A DNA stretch of 5,130 nt from an uncultured Alphaproteobacteria bacterium (GCA_937868035.1 CALMLK010000252.1:1-5130), one strand, 5' to 3'. Counted from the first letter of the stretch, positions 1 through 5,130 are shown. Numbers and translations: made by a program. Notes: generated from the sequence alone by a model not told the origin.

Positions 1-354
1 CAGCAGCCAGAGGAAGTTGTTGAAGATCGAGGTGCGGAAGCCCGTGTCGTTCATGGCCCAGCGGTAATTGTCCAGACCCACGAAACCATCGCCCGCCTTG
101 TCGTGGAAGGAGAGCCAGAGCGTCTGGAAGACCGGATAGATGAGATAGACCGTGAGCAGCAGCAACGCGGGCAGGAGAAAGAGCCAGGGGCGGATGGTGG
201 ACTGGAGCTTGAGGTTGCGGATGGAGCGGTCGTCGTTGGCGGCCTTCACCGGCAGCAGCGCATCCAGTGCTGCGTTCGATCCCCAGAAATAGGCGAGACA
301 GCCGCCGACACCGATCAGCACGGTTGCGAGGGCATAGATCAATTGGGTGATCAT
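1..354 (-). CDS. aglF: Alpha-glucoside ABC transporter permease AglF, N-terminal part (cut by window edge)
   Basis: This is one of the two inner-membrane permeases that would form the channel for alpha-glucosides (sucrose, maltose and trehalose in the studied rhizobial Agl system), using sugar delivered by the binding protein encoded just upstream. The 118 visible residues start MITQLIYALA. There is a first hydrophobic segment at about residues 4-24, a cytoplasmic-type charged stretch at 37-55, and a second segment at about 57-77 (FLLPALLLLTVYLIYPVF). The LWLSF and FVGLDNYRW motifs that follow are typical of MalF-type sugar permeases. Full-length relatives have about 330 residues, so roughly two thirds lies off the left edge, including the EAA loop that contacts the ATPase. 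The start at 354 is supported by GGAG at 363-366, eight bases upstream. It follows aglE on the same strand after 192 bases. Permease identity is firm; the alpha-glucoside specificity rests mainly on aglE and aglR. Confidence 0.88.
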   Translation of the reverse strand, partial: MITQLIYALATVLIGVGGCLAYFWGSNAALDALLPVKAANDDRSIRNLKLQSTIRPWLFLLPALLLLTVYLIYPVFQTLWLSFHDKAGDGFVGLDNYRWAMNDTGFRTSIFNNFLWLL

Positions 355-362
355 GGGTCACA

Positions 363-366
363 CTCC
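363..366 (-). promoter_or_regulatory. Ribosome binding site of aglF
   Basis: GGAG on the minus strand, eight bases before the ATG at 354-352. It supports this start and shows that aglF has its own translation initiation site despite lying well downstream of aglE. Confidence 0.6.
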
Positions 367-464
367 AGCCAGCACGAGAGGGGTGGCGTTGCGGGTCAGT
401 TCACGCAAGACGGCGGGGCAGAGAGGGGAAACGGCCAACTGTGAAAGCCAGCCGCTTCCGTCCG

Positions 465-489
465 GGCTTCCGGGAGGAAATCGGAAGCC
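465..489 (-). repeat. Inverted repeat (RNA hairpin) in the aglE-aglF spacer, aglF-proximal
   Basis: GGCTTCCG at 465-472 is exactly complementary to CGGAAGCC at 482-489, leaving a nine-base loop. A second copy of GCTTCCG at 454-460 could pair with the same right arm, so two mutually exclusive stems are possible. No T run follows on the minus strand, so it is not a classical intrinsic terminator. In a joint aglE-aglF transcript it could shield the aglE message from 3' decay or cause partial termination; this role is inferred. Confidence 0.5.
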
Positions 490-506
490 GTATTTGTGTT
501 TATGGA

Positions 507-534
507 CCGCCAGCACCCCCCGGATCGCTGGCGG
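507..534 (-). repeat. Inverted repeat (RNA hairpin) just after aglE
   Basis: CCGCCAGC at 507-514 is exactly complementary to GCTGGCGG at 527-534: an 8-bp GC-rich stem with a 12-base loop, starting 13 bases past the aglE stop codon. On the minus strand it is followed by CATAAACACAAATAC rather than a T run, so a simple intrinsic terminator is unlikely. Its place after a binding-protein gene suits an mRNA-stabilising or partially terminating element that keeps AglE in excess over the permeases, as known for other sugar transporter operons. The structure is seen; the function is inferred. Confidence 0.55.
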
Positions 535-546
535 CCCCGGTTGGGA

Positions 547-1902
547 CTACTTGATTTCGTCCCAGGCCTTCTGGATTGCGGCACCCGTATCGGCGGCGGA
601 CTTGCCACCAACGAAATCCACCATGCCTGTCCAGAATGCACCGGCGCCGATCTTGCCGGGCATCAGGTCTGAACCGTCGAAGCGGAAGGTAGTGGCGGAA
701 GAGAGGATTTCGCCCTGCTTCTTCGCCGCGTCGTTGATGTAGGCGTCCTGGTTCACGGTCTTGAGCGGTGTCAGGAAGCCGCCGTCCTTCATGAACACCT
801 CATGGGAGAGCGGCATCTTCAGGTACTCGATGAAGGCACGCGCGGCCTTGGAGTCCTTGGTGATGGCCGCGAGCGTGCCTGCGCCCAGCACCGGCTTGCC
901 CAGTTCAGGCTTGGCCGCATAGGGCGGGAAGTAGAAGAAGTCCGCATCCTCGCCCACCTTCGTTCCCTCCGGGAAGAAGGAGGGAATGAAAGACGCCTGG
1001 CGGTGCATGTAGCACTTGGGCGGCGAGGAGAAGAGGCCCTTCGGGCTGTCGCGGAAGTCGGTCGAGGCCACGCCTGCCGCGCCACCATCGACCAGCGCGT
1101 CATTCTTGGCGAAGGAGCCGAAGGCTTCAATGGCGCCCACGACTTCCGGCGAATCGAACTTCAGTTCGTTGGTCACCCACTTGTCGTAGTTCTCGGGCGG
1201 CTGGGTGCGCAGCATCAGATCTTCCACCCAATCGGTGGCGGGCCAGCCCGTCGCACCGCCGGAACCCAGACCGATGCACCAGGGCTTGCCGCCGTCCTTG
1301 ACGATCTGGTCCTGCAGGGCGACCAGTTCTTCCATGGTCTGCGGAATCTTGTAGCCCGCATCCTTGAAGTTCTCCGGCGAATACCAGACGAGTGACTTCA
1401 GGTCCGCCTTGTAGGGGAAGGCGTAGAAATTCGAGGCGCCGTCCTTGCCCTTGTAGCTGCCCAGCGCCACCCACGAGGCACCTGCGCCGTAGTTGTCGGT
1501 GATGAACTTGGCATCGTCACCGGTGAGCGGCACAAGGTGGCCCTTGGCCGCGAGGTCAGCGAGCAGGCCGGGCTGCGGCAGAATGAGGATGTTGGCGGGG
1601 GAGCCAGCCTCGGTGTCGATCACCGCCTGCTGCTCATAGTTTTCCGACGAGGAGTATTTGACTTCTGCACCGGTGGCCTGGCGGAAATATTCCAGCACGA
1701 CCTGGATGTGGGCTTCGTCATCGCCGCGCCAGGGGCCGAAAATGGTGAGCGTCTCGCCCTTGAGGTCCATCTTCTTCAGGGCATCGAAATTGTCCCAGTG
1801 GAACGGGCCTTCGCCGGGCTTGTACTTCAGGTCGGCGGAAAGAGCGGGGGTGAGGGTTGCCATGGCAAGCAGGGCAGCCGAGACGGCCAGACGCAGTTTC
1901 AT
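547..1902 (-). CDS. aglE: Alpha-glucoside ABC transporter periplasmic binding protein AglE
   Basis: The periplasmic receptor that captures alpha-glucosides and hands them to the Agl permeases. The 451-residue product has a clear Sec signal peptide: KLR, a hydrophobic core at about 5-20, and an Ala-Leu-Ser/Ala cleavage site near residue 22. The mature part follows the extracellular solute-binding family 1 plan. Segments such as LTIFGPWRGDDEA (52-64), YSSSENYEQQ (83-92), GLGSGGATGWPATDW (211-225), STDFRDSPKGLFSSPPKCY (280-298) and FRFDGSDLMPGKIGAG (407-421... region) closely match rhizobial AglE as I recall it, and length agrees. Two cysteines (209 and 297) could form a disulfide. The start at 1902 is chosen because it begins the signal peptide and has GGGAGG seven bases upstream; extending to the ATG at 1986 would run the frame through the operator. 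It is the first gene of the minus-strand agl operon, divergent from aglR. Ligand is inferred from family resemblance. Confidence 0.93.
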   Translation of the reverse strand: MKLRLAVSAALLAMATLTPALSADLKYKPGEGPFHWDNFDALKKMDLKGETLTIFGPWRGDDEAHIQVVLEYFRQATGAEVKYSSSENYEQQAVIDTEAGSPANILILPQPGLLADLAAKGHLVPLTGDDAKFITDNYGAGASWVALGSYKGKDGASNFYAFPYKADLKSLVWYSPENFKDAGYKIPQTMEELVALQDQIVKDGGKPWCIGLGSGGATGWPATDWVEDLMLRTQPPENYDKWVTNELKFDSPEVVGAIEAFGSFAKNDALVDGGAAGVASTDFRDSPKGLFSSPPKCYMHRQASFIPSFFPEGTKVGEDADFFYFPPYAAKPELGKPVLGAGTLAAITKDSKAARAFIEYLKMPLSHEVFMKDGGFLTPLKTVNQDAYINDAAKKQGEILSSATTFRFDGSDLMPGKIGAGAFWTGMVDFVGGKSAADTGAAIQKAWDEIK

Positions 1903-1909
1903 CAGATTT

Positions 1910-1915
1910 CCTCCC
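1910..1915 (-). promoter_or_regulatory. Ribosome binding site of aglE
   Basis: GGGAGG on the minus strand, seven bases before the ATG at 1902-1900. This strong Shine-Dalgarno decides the start against the upstream in-frame ATG at 1986. Confidence 0.8.
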
Positions 1916-1962
1916 TTTGATGAGCAATGCGAGCGTACTCCGCGCGCCCGGGACGGACAATT

Positions 1963-1978
1963 TCCAAAGCGCTTTGGA
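1963..1978. promoter_or_regulatory. Probable AglR operator O1 (aglE side)
   Basis: TCCAAAGCGCTTTGGA is a perfect 16-bp palindrome with the central CG typical of LacI-family operators. It lies 61-76 bases before the aglE start codon and directly at or just after the predicted transcription start (about 1979), where a bound repressor would block RNA polymerase. A related palindrome sits on the aglR side of the same intergenic region. The palindrome is seen; binding by AglR is inferred from the adjacent divergent lacI-family gene. Confidence 0.8.
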
Positions 1979-1985
1979 TATTTCA

Positions 1986-2014
1986 TGGCTAGACTTGCAT
2001 TGCGCCGGAGTCAA
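1986..2014 (-). promoter_or_regulatory. Candidate aglE promoter
   Basis: On the minus strand TTGACT (2014-2009) is a good -35 match. With a 17-base spacer the -10 would be TAGCCA (1991-1986), a poor match to TATAAT. The predicted start is about 1979, giving a leader of about 77 bases and placing operator O1 over the first transcribed bases. The weak -10 could mean the promoter needs an activator, or that the real -10 is elsewhere. Confidence 0.4.
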
Positions 2015-2120
2015 CTGGAATTCGCAAAGAAGGTGATGCGGCGCATGCTTTGTGTGCGGCGCAACATGCGTTCGCAGACGCAAAAGATCAGGCGTCGCCG
2101 GTAATTCAACTGCTCTATTG

Positions 2121-2130
2121 AAAGCGCTTT
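2121..2130. promoter_or_regulatory. Probable AglR operator O2 (aglR side)
   Basis: AAAGCGCTTT is a perfect 10-bp palindrome sharing the core AAAGCGCTTTGG (2121-2132) with operator O1. It ends 25 bases before the aglR start codon, so it suits autoregulation. Centre-to-centre distance to O1 is 155 bp, compatible with DNA looping between two repressor dimers. It is less symmetric in its flanks than O1, suggesting weaker binding. No convincing -35/-10 pair for aglR was found around it. Confidence 0.68.
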
Positions 2131-2155
2131 GGGAATGTGTGAGTGTCCACGCCCG

Positions 2156-3187
2156 ATGAATCTCCGCACCCTCTCAGAACTGCTGCAGCTGTCACAGACC
2201 ACGGTGAGCCGTGCGCTCAACGGCTTTCCCGAGGTTTCGGAAGAGACGCGGGCGCGGGTGCGGGCTGCTGCCGAGATGCATGGCTACCGTCCTTCCGCTG
2301 CGGCACGGCGATTGGCGACGGGGCAGTCCGGTACGCTGGGGCTTGTGTTTCCGCGTGAGCGCAACATGCTTGCCGATCTCATCTTCACGGAGTTCCTGGG
2401 TTCTTGCGTCGAGCAGGCTTCCGACCTCGGCTATGACGTGACGCTTGCCATGGCGCGGGGAGCGCAGACCGAAGAAGCGGTGTACCGCCGCGCCGTGCGC
2501 TCGGCCCGTGTCGATGGCATGATCCTGTCGAGTCCGCTGCTCTCCGATCCGCGCATCGAACTGCTGCGCTCGCTGGAGATGCCCTTCATCCTGCATGGGC
2601 GCACGCGCGTGGAGGTGCCGCATGCCTCGCTCGACATCGACAACCGCGGTGCCTTCCTGCAGGCAACGCGCCTGCTGTGCGATCTCGGCCACCGCAACAT
2701 CGCCCTCATCAATGGCGATCCCGCCTTCAACTATGCCGCCGACCGCGAGAGTGGTTTTCGCGAGGCACTGTCCGGCAACGGTCTCGTGCCGCAGGATGTA
2801 CTCATCACGGGTGCGATGATGACGGAGCGCCATGGCGAAGACGAAGCAGCCCGCATGCTGGCGCTTCCCGCAAGCACCCGGCCAACCGCCTTCCTGTGCT
2901 CTTCCATTGCCCAGGCGCTGGGCGTGAGCCGTGTGCTGGCGCGGGCCGGATTGCGCACCGGCAAGGACGTGTCACTCATCGCCCATGATGACCGCGTGGC
3001 GGATTTCCGCGCCGAAACCTTCGAGGTGCCGCTGACGACGACGCAATCGTCGATCGGTGCTGCGGGGAAGCGCGTGGTGGAACTGTTGATCCACATGCTG
3101 CGCCACCCGGCGGAGCCCCTGCCCCATGAGGTGTGGCCTGTCGATCTCGTGGTGCGCGCCTCGACAGGGCCGGCACCGGGGGTATAA
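2156..3187 (+). CDS. aglR: LacI-family transcriptional regulator, probable alpha-glucoside repressor AglR
   Basis: A DNA-binding repressor expected to control the divergent agl uptake operon. The 343-residue product has a LacI-type helix-turn-helix at residues 4-23 (RTLSELL, then SQTTVSRALNG), followed by EVSEETRARV and the GYRPSAAARRLATG hinge at 43-56. Leu53 is placed like the leucine that wedges into the minor groove at the central CG of the operator. From about residue 60 a periplasmic-binding-protein-like sensor domain follows, with DGMILSSP (120-127), DIDNRGA (160-166), LGHRNIALING (177-187) and HDD (277-279). Length is normal for LacI proteins. The ATG at 2156 is chosen because the family begins a few residues before the helix-turn-helix. 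In-frame TTG 2129 and ATG 2135 would add non-family residues, and the former starts inside the operator. No clear Shine-Dalgarno is seen. It is divergent from aglE, as in rhizobial agl loci. Inducer is not determinable here. Confidence 0.85.
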   Translation: MNLRTLSELLQLSQTTVSRALNGFPEVSEETRARVRAAAEMHGYRPSAAARRLATGQSGTLGLVFPRERNMLADLIFTEFLGSCVEQASDLGYDVTLAMARGAQTEEAVYRRAVRSARVDGMILSSPLLSDPRIELLRSLEMPFILHGRTRVEVPHASLDIDNRGAFLQATRLLCDLGHRNIALINGDPAFNYAADRESGFREALSGNGLVPQDVLITGAMMTERHGEDEAARMLALPASTRPTAFLCSSIAQALGVSRVLARAGLRTGKDVSLIAHDDRVADFRAETFEVPLTTTQSSIGAAGKRVVELLIHMLRHPAEPLPHEVWPVDLVVRASTGPAPGV

Positions 3188-3194
3188 CGGCGGG

Positions 3195-4010
3195 ATGATC
3201 CAGGATTTCGACGACGCCTATACCAATGGTGCCTACATCCCCGGCGGCGCCGACTGGCCCGCGCGCTGGACGGCCTCTGCCGAGCGCTTCCGTGAGCACC
3301 TGCCGGCGCGATGCACGGCCGAATACGGCATTCCCTATGGCAGCGGAGAGCGCAACCGCTACGACCTCTACCTGCCGGAGGGCGGGCCCAAGGGACTCGC
3401 GGTTTTCATCCACGGTGGATACTGGATGAAGTTCCAGCGCAGCGACTGGTCGCATCTGGCGCAAGGGGCCCTGGGGCGCGGCTGGGCCGTGGCCATGCCG
3501 GGCTACACACTGGCGCCCGAAAATTCGGTCAGCGGCATGACATCGGAGATCGCCCGCGCCATCACGGCGGTGGCGGCGCGGATTGACGGACCCATCCGCA
3601 TCGCCGGGCATTCCGCCGGCGGGCATCTCGCCACGCGCATGATCTGCGAACCGTCACAGGTGCCGGAAGAGGTGGTCACGCGGGTGGATCAGGTCATCTC
3701 GATCAGCGGCCTGCACGACCTTCGCCCGCTGATGCGGACCGCCATGAACGGAACGCTGAAGCTCACCGAACTGGAGGCGCGCAACGAAAGTCCCGCGCTG
3801 CGGCGGCCGCGGCCGGGCTCACGCGTCATGTGCTGGGTGGGGGATTCGGAACGGCCGGAATTCATCCGGCAGAACGATCTTCTCGCCAACATCTGGCATG
3901 GGCTCGGCATCGACATTGCGGCCCATCACGAAGCGGGCCGCCACCATTTCGATGTGATCGAGGATCTCACCGATCCGGCAAGCGCCCTCGCCCGGCTCTT
4001 CGCACCCTGA
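3195..4010 (+). CDS. Alpha/beta hydrolase, kynurenine formamidase-like (HGGYW group)
   Basis: A cytoplasmic serine hydrolase of 271 residues; no signal peptide is visible. It carries the oxyanion motif HGGYW (73-77) shared with arylformamidases and related esterases. The nucleophile elbow is GHSAGGH (138-144, Ser140). A likely acid is Asp217 in VGDSERPEF, and the catalytic His is probably His251 in GRHHFDV, so the triad appears intact. In this family the best known reaction is hydrolysis of N-formylkynurenine in tryptophan breakdown, but many members act on other esters or amides, and no kynurenine-pathway gene is in view. The substrate is therefore unassigned. The ATG at 3195 lies seven bases after the aglR stop, so the two are probably co-transcribed; the only nearby SD-like sequence is a G run at about 3178-3182. 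An upstream in-frame ATG at 3126 would overlap aglR by 62 bases and adds a tail lacking family character. Confidence 0.85.
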   Translation: MIQDFDDAYTNGAYIPGGADWPARWTASAERFREHLPARCTAEYGIPYGSGERNRYDLYLPEGGPKGLAVFIHGGYWMKFQRSDWSHLAQGALGRGWAVAMPGYTLAPENSVSGMTSEIARAITAVAARIDGPIRIAGHSAGGHLATRMICEPSQVPEEVVTRVDQVISISGLHDLRPLMRTAMNGTLKLTELEARNESPALRRPRPGSRVMCWVGDSERPEFIRQNDLLANIWHGLGIDIAAHHEAGRHHFDVIEDLTDPASALARLFAP

Positions 4011-4012
4011 TC

Positions 4013-4198
4013 TCAGAACAGGTCTGACATCACCGAGGCGCGGTTGAGGCCGATGTCCTTGAGCATGCGGTCATCGAGCTTGAGAAGGGCCCGGCGCGCG
4101 GCGCGGCGCACGGCCATTTCACGCAGGCCCGTGGCCACGCGCACGATGAAGGCGCGGTTCTGGCGGGCGGTGATGTCGTTGATCTGAAGCGTTGTCAT
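4013..4198 (-). CDS. Small DUF1127 family protein
   Basis: A 61-residue basic protein with the DUF1127 signature near the C terminus: RRAARRALLKLDDRMLKDIG (31-50) and LNRASV (51-56). Members of this family are abundant in alphaproteobacteria, and some bind RNA (CcaF1 of Rhodobacter sphaeroides) or affect stress and nutrient responses; the role of this copy is unknown. The N-terminal third (MTTLQINDITARQNRAF) is variable in the family. The start at ATG 4198 is preceded by GGATGG a few bases upstream; an in-frame ATG at 4207 (adding MDQ) and one at 4261 are less supported. It faces the hydrolase tail to tail with two bases between stops. It lies about 110 bases after tRNA-Thr on the same strand, so it could be read from the tRNA promoter; no separate promoter was convincing. 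Confidence 0.85.
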   Translation of the reverse strand: MTTLQINDITARQNRAFIVRVATGLREMAVRRAARRALLKLDDRMLKDIGLNRASVMSDLF

Positions 4199-4307
4199 TT
4201 GGTCCATCCATTGATCAGAATTGAATGGACGCGCTCCTAAAGCCCCGGCCCTGAGCCGCACCTGAAGCTGCTGTTCATCTCGGGTTCACGTGGAACGAAA
4301 AGAAGGC

Positions 4308-4382
<75 letters not shown>

Positions 4383-4426
4383 ATTGAAACGCCAGGGCGA
4401 AGCGCCGGAGCGGCTACGCGGGGGCG

Positions 4427-4455
4427 CTCATGCCACAGCCTTTCCGCAAGTGCAA
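4427..4455 (-). promoter_or_regulatory. Candidate promoter of tRNA-Thr
   Basis: On the minus strand TTGCAC (4455-4450) is a reasonable -35, followed after 17 bases by CATGAG (4432-4427), a weak -10. The predicted start at about 4420 would leave a leader of about 38 bases before the tRNA 5' end. It lies back to back with the plus-strand promoter at 4464-4491. Support is limited to spacing and the -35 match. Confidence 0.3.
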
Positions 4456-4463
4456 CCCGCCCG

Positions 4464-4491
4464 TTGACAGACCTCCCCCACCGGGCACAAT
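4464..4491 (+). promoter_or_regulatory. Promoter of the 47-aa gene, predicting a leaderless mRNA
   Basis: A perfect -35 TTGACA (4464-4469) and a -10 CACAAT (4486-4491, four of six bases) are separated by 16 bases. Counting from the -10, transcription would begin at about 4498, which is the A of the ATG. No Shine-Dalgarno precedes that ATG, consistent with a leaderless transcript. Confidence 0.65.
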
Positions 4492-4497
4492 GGCCCC

Positions 4498-4641
4498 ATG
4501 AAACGGCCCGAAACTGCCAAGGCGACTCAGAAGGCGGCCCGCGCGGGCCGGCTGGCCAAGGCGCTCAAGGCCAACATCAAACGGCGCAAGGCGGCCGCTG
4601 ACGACGCCAAAAGGGGGCAGAGCGATGACCGACAGGAATGA
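4498..4641 (+). CDS. Small highly basic protein of unknown function (47 aa)
   Basis: I do not assign a function. The 47-residue product is rich in Lys, Arg and Ala (MKRPETAKATQKAARAGRL at the start, ANIKRRKAAADD at 25-36) and ends in a more acidic tail, SDDRQE. The central stretch 11-36 could form one amphipathic basic helix. The pattern AKALKANIKRRKA resembles short conserved alphaproteobacterial proteins of the 'LxxNLKRRKxQ' kind that I recall without known function. The start at 4498 is the only sensible one: the ATG at 4490 meets a stop after three codons. A promoter at 4464-4491 places transcription start on the ATG. The last 17 bases overlap the following membrane-protein gene, which argues for a genuine two-gene operon with coupled translation. 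RNA or membrane-surface binding is conceivable from the charge, but this is speculation. Confidence 0.68.
   Translation: MKRPETAKATQKAARAGRLAKALKANIKRRKAAADDAKRGQSDDRQE
4612..4617 (+). promoter_or_regulatory. Ribosome binding site of the 110-aa membrane protein gene
   Basis: AGGGGG lies seven bases before the ATG at 4625 and inside the end of the 47-aa gene. It supports 4625 as the start and allows re-initiation by ribosomes finishing the upstream gene. Confidence 0.6.
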
Positions 4642-4957
4642 AAAGACCGGGACGGGAGGCGGCGAGGGCTTCAATCTCGCCAGCATCCTGTGCAACGGCC
4701 TCGCCTTTCTCTTCATTGCCGCTGCCGTGGCCGTGGTGCTGTACCAGGCCTACGGTTTCGTGACCGGTCAGGGCTGGACCTGGCTCAGCGTCGTTGATGC
4801 GATGGGCTGGCTCGGCTTGCCGCGCCCCATGCCGACCGAGGTGAATGCCGTCAGCTTCGTCACAACGATCCTCGCCTCCCTGCCGCTGCCGCTGGTGCTG
4901 CTGGTGATCGGCTGGCTGTGGAGCAAGCTCGCGGATCTTTTCGAATCCATGAGCTGA
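4625..4957 (+). CDS. Small inner-membrane protein of unknown function, two transmembrane segments
   Basis: I do not recognise this 110-residue protein. A polar, glycine-rich N terminus (MTDRNEKTGTGGGEG) is followed by a hydrophobic segment at about 21-46 (centre LAFLFIAAAVAVVLY). A central loop rich in Trp, Gly and Pro spans about 47-74 (GWTWLS, GWLGLPRPMP). A second segment at about 75-99 (centre ASLPLPLVLLVIGWLW) leads into a short acidic tail (KLADLFESMS). Both ends are most simply on the same side of the membrane, with the loop on the other. No catalytic motif, cysteine pair or lipobox is evident. It overlaps the basic 47-aa gene by 17 bases and follows the strong SD at 4612-4617, so the two products are made together and may act together; partnership is inferred. 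The downstream neighbour is convergent. Confidence 0.8.
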   Translation: MTDRNEKTGTGGGEGFNLASILCNGLAFLFIAAAVAVVLYQAYGFVTGQGWTWLSVVDAMGWLGLPRPMPTEVNAVSFVTTILASLPLPLVLLVIGWLWSKLADLFESMS

Positions 4958-4960
4958 TCG

Positions 4961-4983
4961 CTGCCGGGGCCCAAGCCCCTCAG
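4961..4983. terminator. Candidate shared terminator hairpin between convergent genes
   Basis: GGGGC (4966-4970) pairs with GCCCC (4975-4979) around a CCAA loop, and the outer CTG/CAG (4961-4963 with 4981-4983) extends the stem across a small bulge. It fills the 22-base gap between the convergent stops at 4957 and 4980. No T run follows on either strand, so it would be an atypical or weak terminator. Confidence 0.35.
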
Positions 4984-5130
4984 GTGAAGGACACGGCGGT
5001 GGTATTGGCGCCGCAGAGCAGCACCGCCACCCGCTCATCCTTCGCCGGCCTGTAGGCACCGCAGAGCAGCGCCGCGAGCGCCGTGGCGCCACCCGGCTCG
5101 ACCACCACGCGGAGCACATTCCAGAGCGAC
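4980..5130 (-). CDS. Threonine/serine dehydratase-like PLP enzyme, C-terminal end (cut by window edge)
   Basis: The last 49 residues of a fold-type II PLP enzyme, which would deaminate threonine (to 2-oxobutyrate) or serine (to pyruvate), or act as a related racemase or eliminase. The visible part matches the end of the catalytic domain: VEPGGATALAALLCGAY (10-26 of the visible part) is the conserved 'EPxGA' segment lining the cofactor site, and VAVLLCGANTT (34-44) corresponds to the usual 'VxVxxCGGN/CGAN' strand and turn that bind the PLP ring. The protein ends shortly after this motif, so it lacks the C-terminal ACT regulatory domain of biosynthetic IlvA and belongs to the short, catabolic-like group. 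The PLP lysine and glycine-rich loop are off the right edge. Exact substrate cannot be told. It converges on the 110-aa membrane protein gene. Confidence 0.78.
   Translation of the reverse strand, partial: SLWNVLRVVVEPGGATALAALLCGAYRPAKDERVAVLLCGANTTAVSFT

Noticed and set aside
396..641. 81-aa minus-strand open frame in the aglE-aglF spacer
   Set aside because: Starts inside aglE in another frame and has no family character or ribosome binding site; the spacer is better explained by RNA hairpins.
802..1395. 197-aa plus-strand open frame opposite aglE
   Set aside because: Lies wholly antisense to a convincing aglE with signal peptide and family motifs; the product has no recognisable domain and its composition reflects high G+C on the opposite strand.
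2067..2082. Inverted repeat TGCGT/ACGCA in the aglE/aglR intergenic region
   Set aside because: Only five base pairs around a six-base spacer and unlike the AAAGCGCTTT operators; expected by chance in such sequence.
2192..3626. Long minus-strand open frames (2192-2833 and 2976-3626) opposite aglR and the hydrolase
   Set aside because: Antisense to two well-supported genes, without domains, with Arg/Ala/His-rich composition typical of shadow frames in GC-rich DNA.
4272..4300. Near-palindrome GTTCACGTGGAAC between tRNA-Thr and the DUF1127 gene
   Set aside because: The arms are offset by one base and no promoter elements could be placed around it, so a regulatory call is not supported.
5011..5070. 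Direct repeat CCGCAGAGCAGC at 5011-5022 and 5059-5070
   Set aside because: Both copies are in the same frame of the dehydratase and encode LLCGA in two conserved strands; explained by protein sequence and codon choice, not a DNA element.
4577..5119. 180-aa minus-strand open frame across the membrane protein gene
   Set aside because: Crosses the convergent gene boundary, overlaps both the membrane protein and the dehydratase end in a wrong frame, and has no domain.

Overview
The window looks like chromosomal DNA of an alphaproteobacterium, most likely of the Hyphomicrobiales (Rhizobiales). The reasons are high G+C (roughly 60-65% by eye), a binding protein that closely resembles AglE as I remember it from Sinorhizobium meliloti, a short DUF1127 protein, and LacI-type operators built on AAAGCGCTTT. 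Species cannot be assigned from the sequence alone.

Left part (1-3187): an alpha-glucoside uptake locus of the rhizobial agl type. On the minus strand lie aglE (periplasmic binding protein, complete) and the first 118 residues of aglF (inner-membrane permease), which runs off the left edge. Their 192-bp spacer carries two strong inverted repeats. Divergent from aglE is aglR, a LacI-family regulator. The 253-bp aglE/aglR intergenic region holds two AAAGCGCTTT palindromes, one near each gene, which are the expected AglR operators. The likely logic is that AglR represses uptake (and itself) until an alpha-glucoside or a derivative is present. AglE then captures the sugar and AglF, with partners outside the window, imports it.

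Middle (3195-4198): seven bases after aglR is a complete alpha/beta hydrolase with the HGGYW and GHSAGG motifs of the kynurenine-formamidase-like group, probably read with aglR. A 61-aa DUF1127 protein faces it tail to tail, with only two bases between the stop codons.

Right part (4308-5130): a tRNA-Thr(GGU) gene on the minus strand with encoded CCA. Divergent from it is a plus-strand pair of small unrecognised genes: a 47-aa very basic protein whose promoter predicts a leaderless mRNA, overlapping by 17 bases a 110-aa protein with two membrane segments. At the right edge is the C-terminal 49 residues of a threonine/serine dehydratase-like PLP enzyme on the minus strand.

Nothing here looks like a mobile element, CRISPR array or phage gene. 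The window reads as ordinary chromosomal content. The most interesting points are the paired operators, the hairpin-rich aglE-aglF spacer, the predicted leaderless small gene and the hydrolase attached to aglR.
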